DNA of 64,000 bases from Nelumbo lutea (Eukaryota; Streptophyta; Magnoliopsida; Proteales; Nelumbonaceae), in the NCBI GenBank assembly GCA_022828595.1, contig JAKGHH010000004.1:52378922-52442921 (forward strand). Direction: 5' to 3'. The notes under the pieces are model-generated. The model was given only the letters and a program-made list of their open reading frames with translations, was not told where the DNA came from and did no database searches. Positions 51,340 to 60,147 of the stretch are shown in pieces. How positions within the stretch are numbered: position 1 is the stretch's first letter; every line of letters starts with the position of its first letter. A program made the position numbers and the translations under genes.

Positions 51340-52860
51340 ATCTTGATTTTCACTTTCCATTTTTACCCTTTATTATGTTTTTTATTTCTTTCAATTGTAT
51401 TTAATTAATAATTAACACTTGTAATTGGATAATCTCTATATTTTTTACTTTCCATTTTTACCCTTTATTATGTTTTTTATTTAATTAACAGTTAAAACTT
51501 GTAATTGGATAATCTTTGTATTTTTTACTTTTTATTTTAAATCTTGATTTTCGCTTTTTGTTTTTACCCTTCATTATGTTTTTTATTTTGCCAATTTTAT
51601 TTAATTAACAGTTAACACTTGTCATTGGATAATCTCTGTATCTCATCATTTTCTCATTTATAAAAATGATGATGGTGACAATGTTTTGTCAAAAAGCCTA
51701 ATTTTTATTTTCCATTTTTACCCTTTATCATGTTTTTTTTTTTATTTTAAAGCTTGATTTTCACTTCCATTTTTACCCTTTGTTATGTTTTTCATTTTTC
51801 AATTTTATTTAATTAACGATTAACACTTGTAATTGGATAAAACAAATAAAATAACAATAAGACTACTGTGGAACCTATTCCTTGCCTTATCTGATCTTCT
51901 CCTGAAGCACCTACTTAATGAACCTCTTCATTGATTAGAGCCAACATGTGTCAAGTATCGGATGGTTTGCCCAAACCACAAATTTGAATTGAAGGGAAGA
52001 ATGGATTTTTTTGAACTTCTCTTTTCATTAGGGAACAATCAAATGATTAAATGAAGCTTTTTTTTCTCCCTATTTTTTTTTTCAATTGTCTCTCTTAACG
52101 TAATAAGTTGTATTGGATTAGGAAATGCTCTTAGGTTCATTATATTGACTAATTTTAAGTGTTTTTTCTCGATGATCATTAGGCCAATCCGGTAATCTGA
52201 CACCCTACCAATGTAATATCGTAGGGATTGTACTTGGTAGGGCCATAGGGGTTTGGAATGCATTTTGTTGGCAGGAGATCCAGATTCTTCTATATAAATC
52301 AAATGGATGTTCAATTCAAATCCGAATATAAATGAATTAGGATTAACCTATATCCTAATGCTAAGCATTAGATATGCAAATAACGGCCCCACCATTGATG
52401 AGCAGAACGGTAGGAGGCAAAAGGCCAAATGTCATCATTCACACATGAAGCGAAGACATAAATCCTAAAACCCCAATTCTCTCCTTTAAACCCTTCTCTA
52501 CATAGTGTATATCTTATCCACTCCCCCTACTTTACAATAGGAAGGAGGAAGCAAAAATAGCATCTCTTTTATCCTACACACCTTTCTCCTCTAAATGAAG
52601 AAAACGATATAAATTACAAAAAAACAAAGGAATACGCAAAAAATTACAAAAATATAGAAAATCATAAAAATTTCTATACCATACTAAAAAATGAGAACGT
52701 TGTCTGTACCATTTATAAAAATGAGGATGATGACAATGTTTCGTGAAAAAGCCTGATTTTCACTTTCCATTTTTACCCTTTTTAGTTTCTAATTTTATTT
52801 AATTAACGGTTAACACTTGTAATTGGATAAAATAAATAAAATAATAATAGTTTTTTATTT
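51340..52860. repeat. diverged tandem units within a probable Helitron-related region
   Basis: The motif tttcactttccatttttaccctttat-atgttttttatt, followed by ttaattaac-gttaacacttgtaattggataa, occurs about six times (near 51345, 51440, 51540, 51700, 51760 and 52755). A second block (aaaaggccaaatgtcatcattcacacatgaagcgaag...ataaattacaaa) at 52420-52690 is repeated at 53740-54010. These look like successive duplications of a non-autonomous element. Confidence 0.6.
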
Positions 52861-52973
52861 TTCCAATTTCATTTAGTTAACGGTTCACGCTTGTAACAAA
52901 TAAAATAATAATAAAACCGCTATGGAACCTACTTCTCTCTCTCCCCTTAGGCCTTATCTAATCTTCTCCCTAA

Positions 52974-53528
52974 TAAGGCTGCAATTGGATCGGATTCTGA
53001 TTGGATGTAGCAGAATCCGCATCCGGTCTGAATATGAAGAACCTACATTCAAATTTGATCCGAAATTCGATTGGATTTAGAGACTCATATTCGAAATTGA
53101 ATCCTAGTAAACTCATATCGGATTTGGATTTAATCCAACTCCACTTTTAAATTCTCTAAAATACCACTAAAATTAAAAAAAATATTTACTTTTCAATTTT
53201 TATATATAATAAATTAATATAAATATATCATACTAAATTTATTATATACAAATTCATATATAATATAATATTTAAAATATATTTTTATAAATTTTAATAA
53301 AATTATATAGAATTTATATATTAAAGTTAATAAATATTATAATATAATCATATTCGAATTTTAATCAAATCATATTGGGTAAAATCCAAATTCGATTTGA
53401 TTATTAATTGGATGTAGATTGTAACATCCCAATTTGATCCGATTACATAAATACACAATCTGAATCCAAGATAATTAGATTGGATGTCAAATTGGGCCTT
53501 AGATTTTCGGGTATCATTGACAGGCCTA
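52974..53528. mobile_element. insertion with hAT-like ends, defined by an empty site nearby
   Basis: The sequence around 51885-51960 (cttatctgatcttctcctgaag...gaacctcttcattgattagagccaacatgtgtcaagtatcg) reappears at 52945-53590 but is split by about 555 bp. The insert starts TAAGGCTGCAAT and its right end reads, as reverse complement, TAGGCCTGTCAAT. It contains cggattctgattggat / aatccgcatccgg-type inverted tracts like the other hAT-type elements. No clean TSD is visible. Confidence 0.6.
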
Positions 53529-54539
53529 TTCCTGTCAGGCCTACCTGACGAACCTCTTCATTGATTAGAGCCAACATGTGTCAAGTATCGAATGGTTTGC
53601 CCAAAACCCACAAATTCAAATTAAAGGGAGGAATGGATTTTTTCGATCTCTCTATTTTCATCATTGAACAATCAATTAGATGATTAAATGAAGCCTTTTT
53701 TTTTGTTTTCTCCCCATTTACGAGCATAATGACACGAGGTAAAAGGCCAAATATTATCATTCACACATGAAGCGAAGAAATAAATTCTAAAACCCTAGTT
53801 CTCTCCTTTAAACCACTCTTTGTATAGTGTATATCTTTACCATTCCCCCTACTTCACAATAAGAAAGAGGAAATAGAAATGGTGTCTCTTTATCCTGTGC
53901 ACATTTCTCCTCAAAATAAAGAAAACAATATAAATTACAAAACAAAAATACAAAGAAATACATGAAAGCATTTACAAAAAAAAAAATAGAAAACCATAAA
54001 AATTTCTATACCATGCTAAAAAAACGAGAATGTGAAATACACAAAAAATTTACAAAAAATATAGAAAATCATAAAAAATTCTATACCATGTATATCTTAT
54101 ATACTAAAAAAATGAGAATGTTGCAACTGGTTTGGTCAAAACACCTTGATTTTACCTTCCAACTTTACCCTCAACTTTCAATTTTTTCCATTATATATAT
54201 TATCACTACAAAATAATTATGAAAAACATAAAATGAAGAAAACAATATAAATTACAAAAAACAAAGAAATACATTGAAAATTTACAAAAAATGTAGAAAA
54301 TCATAGAAACTTATATATCATACTGAAAAATGAGAATGGTACAATTGGTTTGGTCAAAACACTATAATTTTACTTTCCAACTTTACCCTCAACTTTCTAT
54401 TTTCCCATTATATATATATGCTATTGCAAAATAATTATGAAAAAAACACTAAAATGAAGAAAATAATATAAATTATAAAAAACAAAGAAATACATAGAAA
54501 ATTTATGAAAAATAGAAAATCATAAAAATTGAAGAAAAT

Positions 54540-54636
54540 AACATAAATTACAAATCTATACCCGATATATAAAAGCATAGTCAAACATCATCTTCAATAT
54601 CAAATACCCCGTGCATCGCACAGGCCATTCCACTAG
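54540..54636 (+). mobile_element. Helitron 3' terminus
   Basis: ccccgtgcatcgcacaggcc forms a stem-loop (GTGC-atc-GCAC core), followed about 10 bp later by CTAG and then T at 54637. This is the Helitron signature: hairpin upstream of a CTRR end, insertion before T. The AT-rich sequence to its left, with repeated tctataccatactaaaaaatgagaa motifs resembling Helitron 5' ends (52674, 53993, 54076), probably belongs to it. No RepHel helicase was seen, so it is non-autonomous. The 5' boundary is undetermined. Confidence 0.65.
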
Positions 54637-54655
54637 TCCTCTAAAAACATGTAGC

Positions 54656-54990
54656 TAGGGCTGTTCACTGGTCAGATTGGGTCGGTTTATTGGCATTTTT
54701 CCAACCGACCCGACCTGGTTGGTTTACCTAGAAATGAAACCAAACCGACCCAATACTAAGTAAAACCAACCTAGTCGGTTTGAGTTGGTTTGGGTCAGTT
54801 TGGGTCAGTTTTGTGAATGATTCTCCCGGTGTGAACGGTAAACATTCAAGTCTAAGAAGTGAAGGCTGGATGCCTGGAAATTAAAAATGATTTGATGGAT
54901 TAAAGCTGAAATTTTATGTATAATATGTATATTTCCAAAATAAAGCTGAAATAAATAAATAAATGTATATATATATATATATACATTTCC

Positions 54991-55040
<50 letters not shown>

Positions 55041-55248
55041 TATATATTAAAACTGAAATATATCAGATATATATAATATATCTAAGTTGGTTCAGTTTCG
55101 GTTTTCACACACGAAAATCAAAACCAAACCGAACCATCAGTTTATGTTTTTCTGTAACCCAAAACCGACCGGTGCTGAAGAAAAACCGGCCAAATCGGAT
55201 TAGATCGGACCGGGTTGGTCGGTTTGGGTTTTGTTACGAAGAGCGCTA
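54656..55248. mobile_element. non-autonomous hAT-type element (593 bp) with perfect 8-bp TSD, upstream of UPF0426
   Basis: Starts TAGGGCTGTTCACTGG and ends in AGCGCTA (reverse complement TAGCGCT, 6 of 7 match to the left end). Flanked by identical CATGTAGC at 54648-54655 and 55249-55256. Contains ggtcggttt/aaaccgacc tracts in both orientations and a long (AT)n. Its right end lies 79 bp before the UPF0426 start codon. Confidence 0.88.
54966..55034. repeat. (AT)n microsatellite, interrupted
   Basis: Two AT runs (about 54966-54982 and 54996-55034) inside the hAT-type element. Confidence 0.9.
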
Positions 55249-55327
55249 CATGTAGCAGATCAGCAGATTACCGTGTAAACAGAACCCAAACCACTTCGCT
55301 TCCATTTCAACTTCGGATTTATCAGAG

Positions 55328-55363
55328 ATGGCTCTCTGCCTTGTCGGTCCCTCAACGGCGATG
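55328..55363 (+). CDS. UPF0426 exon 1
   Basis: Twelve codons from ATG (MALCLVGPSTAM), donor ATG|gtgagt. An in-frame ATG is the last codon. The start is chosen because it is the first ATG after the presumed leader and opens a transit-like peptide. Confidence 0.88.
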
Positions 55364-57164
55364 GTGAGTTTACCGTTGAAACCCCGTTTCCTTTCTTATT
55401 CACATTTATTTTCACTCTTCTTCCTTAATTCTTCGTCCATTTTTTTTTTTTAAATAGTGGAAACGGACACCTTCAAAAATCTCTACATCGCCAAAGCAGA
55501 TGCGTAACAGAGGTTTTCGGGTTAAGGCGCTATTCTTCAATCCCATAGAAGATCCAGTCCTCAAAGAAGCTCTCAAGGTTAACCTCTATTCTTCTTATCT
55601 ATCACAACCTTATCTGTTTGTTTATATGTTTTGCCCTATTTTTTGCACCAAGAAGTTAAAAAAAATATGAAAATTATTGTAAGCCGAGGTTAACTATATG
55701 TTTGTTGGGCATTCTGATAGATTTCACCAAGTAGGTCTTTGATTTTTTTTTTCTTTTTCTTTTTTTTTTTTAATTTGATTGCTAACGTTGGTTGATAAAT
55801 GTATGCTAGGTCTTCGAAGGTTTGAGATATTTTATCAAACCCTGATTTTAATAGATAAATAATAGTACCTAATACATTTTGCTAAATGGTATTCTTTCTA
55901 TCTACTAAATTCTAAATATAACCTTACAATTTTTTGCAGCCTAAACCCTAAATATAAGTTAAATGGTCTTCTTTCTATGTACCAACGAAATGCATATTTG
56001 GACTACTTGTTTATCAGTACAGTGTATTCCACATTCCTGAAGGCTGTGTTTGGTTTGAAAGAAAAGGTAGGGAAACATTTTCCTTCCTTTCCCTGACTTT
56101 TTTTTTTTCAAACCAAACACAGGGGAAGAGTTTATAATTTCTTGAGTTGATTTCTAGTCAATGACCAATTATGTAATTATTAAATATGTTTCTAGGTTTC
56201 AAAAACTGATATTAAGTTTCTAATTCTTCTTTCTTCTCAAGTGGGCTGACTCTAAATTGGTTTTTGAAAATGTGCAAAAATATTAAAGCTCTCTGCTTTT
56301 AACTTGTTCAGTTTTAACAACATAAAACCATCTATTGGATGAAAACAACTCTGAGAACCACACAAGACCCCCTAATCATTTCTTGGAAGCCTCTATTGTG
56401 TCTTAATAAATTGGAGCAGCCCTTCATCCAAACCATCGGGAGAAGGAATAAAAAGTAACTGGTTGGTTCAGTGACTTTGATTGGGCATTTGTTTCTTTTC
56501 ATGTAATTTACAATAATAAAAACCATGTAAAAAGATGGAGGACTTTAGGAGCCATGTGGAAATTTAGTATGGCATTCTATTTTATAAGATACTTTTTTTT
56601 TTGATCAGTTAGTATCTAATATATATAATTATATATTTTATTAGATACTCATACCCTCTGAACTGTTCTCTCAGTGGATATGACCCTTTACATTGAGAGA
56701 AGCCAAACTTCATGAAAGGAAGCAAGAAACAATTTAAATTACCATCTAGTAACCTATTTGATTAATGCTGCCTTTGCTCAAATGGCTAAGTCATATTCTC
56801 CCTTATTGATGCAAGTGTTTCATGTAAGGTGGAATTCCCTGACTGCAAGCCTATTTCTTCATTTTCTTGTGGTACCAGCTCAGATATTTATCTTGGTGTC
56901 TTGCTTTAATGCCTATGGAAGATTTACCATAAACTTGGAATACTTCCCCGCCCTTCTATCTCAATTTAAGTTACCCTACCATTTGTTTAGGAGCCTGTTG
57001 CCTTCATGGGAGGAATCTTTGCTGGTCTCCTAAGACTTGATTTGAACGAGGAGCCACTTAAGGAATGGATTACAAAAACAGTGGAGGCCTCTGGGATAAC
57101 AGAAGAAGAAATTGATGTAGAAGGACCACAATCAGACGGACCGAAACAGATTGAGATTGAATGA
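55328..57164 (+). CDS. UPF0426 family protein, plastid-targeted (At1g28150 homologue)
   Basis: Three exons, 55328-55363, 55458-55577 and 56991-57164, all joined at codon boundaries with GT-AG introns of 94 and 1,413 bp. They encode a 109-residue protein. Residues 1-35 (MALCLVGPSTAMWKRTPSKI...) are rich in Ser, Thr, Lys and Arg and lack acidic residues, as in chloroplast transit peptides; VKA near residue 33 is a plausible cleavage region. The mature part has the family core EDPVLKEALKEPVAFMGGIF, AGLLRLDLNEEPLKEWITKT and VEASGITEEEIDVEG. The family is restricted to photosynthetic eukaryotes and its function is not established. The frame is intact. The upstream region is occupied by a hAT element, and intron 2 carries a small MITE. 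Confidence 0.92.
55458..55577 (+). CDS. UPF0426 exon 2
   Basis: Acceptor tttaaatag, donor CTCAAG|gttaac. Forty codons: the rest of the transit peptide and FFNPIEDPVLKEALK. Confidence 0.92.
56044..56122. mobile_element. hairpin MITE in UPF0426 intron 2
   Basis: Perfect 17-bp inverted repeat: ctgtgtttggtttgaaa at 56044-56060 and its complement at 56106-56122, around a short core. The gtgtttggtt end resembles Tourist-like PIF/Harbinger MITEs. The target duplication is not clear. Confidence 0.75.
56991..57164 (+). CDS. UPF0426 exon 3
   Basis: Acceptor catttgtttag ends at 56990. Fifty-seven codons from EPVAFMGGIFAGLLRL to QIEIE, then TGA 57162-57164. It contains the conserved Gly-rich hydrophobic core and an acidic tail. 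Confidence 0.92.
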   Translation, partial: EPVAFMGGIFAGLLRLDLNEEPLKEWITKTVEASGITEEEIDVEGPQSDGPKQIEIE

Positions 57165-58412
57165 TGTCTTTACTAGTAGCCTGTGTATCAAATTTATTTG
57201 CTTGATGTTCTAAAGTTATACAAAGATGCAGTTTGTATAAAACGAAAATCATTTTGTTATTAATGAGTATTTGCAAATTATTTAAGTTTCACTTCACTTG
57301 TTTTTGTTGGAATTATTTACCAAGAGTTAACCTTTTTTTCTGGGGTAGTCAAGAGTTAGATTACTCTGGATGTTACTTTTTTATACTAAACATAATAAAT
57401 GTGGTGTCCTTTTATCTGGCAATTGATCTTTGTCCTTCAAGTGCTATACCTAATCACCAAAGATACTAGGCCATCAAAGTCATCTCTTAAGATGAGTGGT
57501 TTAATCTCAGCTATCCTAGTGATGTACTAGGGTTTCAATCAATTGGGACCATCTAAATAAACTAACCCCAAAATTTATGTTATCAAAGTAATGAATTAAT
57601 CATGATCATCCAAATACATACCAATATCTCAAATGATCCTATCCATTCAATTAATACTTGATATTTAATGCGAAAAATCGTGTTATTTAAATGATATATC
57701 AAACACATAAAATCTAATCATAAAAAACCATCCAAATGATGTATCAAATTAATTTTGGAACAATGAATTTATGGATAAACTTGAGGTCACTTTAACAGGT
57801 TGGATTGTTTGATTGATTTAAATAAAATAAGGCACCCTTTGGTAAGTCTACTTCGCGTGCCTTTTACTCTACGGGAAGACATCCTGTTTGGTATCAAGTA
57901 GCCCATTAGATCAAAAGATGGGTGTTATAGAAAGACGAGAAAGCCAAATTTCAAGAAACTTCAAATGAAGCTTGAGAGCTTTTCAAGCCCTCTTGTCTAC
58001 TCAATAAAGCTTGGTCATTTGTCAGGACTTGTGCAAAACTCCCACATGTGACCCAATCAAAAGTTAAGAGGAGTTCTCTTCTCAACCCCCATTTTCACTC
58101 GTTTGGTCTCAATTGCCGCTGAAGGAGAACCCCAACACAGTGGAACGCTATCGATCCAATGTAAGCTCTTGTCTTACTTCCTTTCTCTTCTCCTCCTCCT
58201 CGACTTCATGTTTCATTTTCTAGGTTTCGATTGGTTGTCCAGTGCTCTTGCAATACCTCAACCATATGCATTGTTTTTCATTCTTCTTGTTTCTTTGTAT
58301 TTCCATTTTCCATTTTTTTCTTTTGCACTGTTATTCGTCTTTGCATGTTCTATTTGGTTATGTTCCTTTTAGGGTTTAACCTCTAGTGTAGGTTTACATC
58401 TTTGTATTTCCA
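57165..58412. other. 3' flank of UPF0426 and intergenic sequence
   Basis: Contains the probable UPF0426 3' UTR; an aataaa lies at about 57391. Bases 57480-57830 and 57835-58080 look like diverged repeats. Bases 58090-58160 (ctgaaggagaaccccaacacagtggaacg...|gtaagc) could be a non-coding first exon of a gene to the right, but no downstream coding exon was found. Confidence 0.35.
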
Positions 58413-58905
58413 TCTTTTTTTTATAACTAAAAGGATTAAATTAAACAAGCTGAATCTTTACAAGGTCCTTAACATTTGGTAGCCAAGCTGGATAGTGATC
58501 AAAAGAAAGAAGTTCTCAGCACGAGTCTTTGCAGCTTGGGCTACAAGGTGTGTAGGAGTATTATACTGTCTATTTACAAAACAGAAGGAAAAGAAGGAAA
58601 AAAAGACTTAAGATAGACTTGGTCTTTATCAAAATCCATAAGCAAGACCAAGGAAAAGAAAACTTGTCTTGGAGCGCCTCGATGACATTCTAGGAGTCAG
58701 AGGAGATGATAATATGACCATCAGAGAACTGAGGTGCAAATTGAGTTCCCTGCAAAATAGCAGTAATTCTATCTCCTCAACAGAACTGAAGCTTGATGAT
58801 CTACCACCGAACACACCTAGATAAGGAAGAGAAGTAGATAAGCAAATGCCTCCAAAAGAGCAAGCTTGAGAAGAAATTAAACCCTTGTCAGTAAAAATAA
58901 CCAAA
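58413..58905 (-). pseudogene. LINE 3' fragment: RNase H and poly(A) end, minus strand
   Basis: The minus strand reads in shifting frames through an RVT_3 RNase H-like region: HIIISSDS-NVIEALQDKF at about 58720-58660, then VNRQYNTPTHLVAQAAKTRA and ENFFLLITIQLGYQMLRTL near 58580-58460, the typical C-terminus of plant LINE ORF2. The left end at 58413 is a T-run, i.e. the poly(A) tail on the minus strand. It is a 5'-truncated dead copy, distinct from the 5.2-kb family. Confidence 0.68.
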
Positions 58906-59075
58906 CTTGTGGTGTTGGAGAGAGTTAAGGTGACAACGGTTGGGGATCTGGGGATGAAATAGAATCTTTAGAGAGACTGGCCGAATGGGCCCTAGTGCAT
59001 TATTGTCTTGTTATCAGTGCTTATATGTTTTGTTTGATAGTGGGCCTGTTAATCCTTTTTTTTGTCTTTTAAGTA
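58906..59075. other. unassigned spacer before copia F
   Basis: No feature was recognised. Confidence 0.3.
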
Positions 59076-59378
59076 TGTTGATGAGTTGGCCACCCACTTA
59101 GCCTCAGTTTGGAAGGAGTATAAATGCATACAAAATAATACAAAATACAAGGTTTTGCACTCTACATGTATTTGTACTCCTTCCAAATTGAGCCTTAAGG
59201 GCAGACTTGTAATTAATTCAGATTTAGTGAGATTAATAAAAGATTAGAGAGGTAGGAGAGAAGTCATTGAACTCTCTTCTTCTCCCTTTCTTCTCCATCT
59301 TCTTCTATTTCTGTTTTCTTCTTCTTTTTCTTGTTATAATCAAAGAATATTTTTTTAGATTTGATGGATTGAATCACA
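59076..59378 (+). repeat. 5' LTR of copia F (contains a MITE)
   Basis: From TGTTGATGAG to GAATCACA, followed two bases later by the PBS. Without the MITE and its TSD it would be about 206 bp. The left boundary is inferred. Confidence 0.5.
59101..59194. mobile_element. 94-bp Tourist-like (PIF/Harbinger) MITE with TTA TSD
   Basis: Ends GCCTCAGTTTGGAAGGAGTA and, as reverse complement, GGCTCAATTTGGAAGGAGTA, flanked by TTA at 59098-59100 and 59195-59197. The 3-bp TTA duplication and the GTTTGG-containing terminus are the PIF/Harbinger signature. Confidence 0.82.
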
Positions 59379-59381
59379 TCT

Positions 59382-59396
59382 TGGTATTAGAGCACC
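59382..59396 (+). other. primer binding site of copia F
   Basis: TGGTATTAGAGCACC, one C-to-T change from the tRNA-Met complement. Confidence 0.8.
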
Positions 59397-59849
59397 TCCT
59401 TGTTTATTCCTTTCTTTTTCTTTTCTTTTCCCATACACCCTTTGATTAGAAGAGTGAATGGAGAGATAAGTTGCTGATTGTTCAGAGAACTTTTGTGCTT
59501 AATTGGTAGAGGGTTTGGAGAGACAGAATTTTGTTATAGATTGCCAAGAAAGTGAGGTTGCTGGATTTTTGCCTAAAATCCTAGTTAACTAGAGAGGTTA
59601 CCATTACATATTAAGGAGACAGTTTGGGTGTGGCACTCGGTGCTTAGGGGGTTCCTTTTGATATCTAGAAGTGGGTAGTTAAAGTTGGAAGGAGTTTGGA
59701 AAGCTCTAGTAGATGCGCTTGCTTTTTCTCCCATTTCTCTCGGGTAGTCGAGTGTAGTGAAATCCTAATTTTGGGACCTACGGGTACTAGACTGACCTTA
59801 GTTAGGTCCATATAGATTAAAAACCTTGTTTTTGGATTTTCGTTGGTCA

Positions 59850-60147
59850 ATGGAGCAATCTAGAAGTGAGATGAAGCAGATCACAATGTTTGGGGTTGGT
59901 TCAACAGATTTCATTTTGATTGGAGTGACTAGAATAAAATTGGATGGAACAAATTACTTGGTCCGGGCATAATCTATAAGGATTTATGTTTGTAGTAGAG
60001 GTAAACTGGGGTATCTCATAGGTAGTAAAGAGAAACCAATAGAGATTAATCCTACATAATGACTTTGTCCAAAGAAATTTGGGACAGTGTTACAAAAACA
60101 TATTCTCAGAAATTGAATGTTACAAGAGCCTATAAGTTGAAGTCATT
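59850..60147 (+). pseudogene. copia F gag, N-part
   Basis: ATG 59850 opens MEQSRSEMKQITMFGVGSTD, then VTRIKLDGTNYLVRA followed by stops, RGKLGYLIGSKEKPIEI, an apparent internal deletion, then SKEIWDSVTKTYSQKLNVTR and AYKLKSLS, where the LINE interrupts. Multiple stops; non-functional. Confidence 0.75.

Noticed and set aside
58090..58400. First exon of a gene starting at 58103
   Set aside because: A splice-donor-like gtaagc exists, but no downstream coding exon, conserved motif or acceptor in frame was found.
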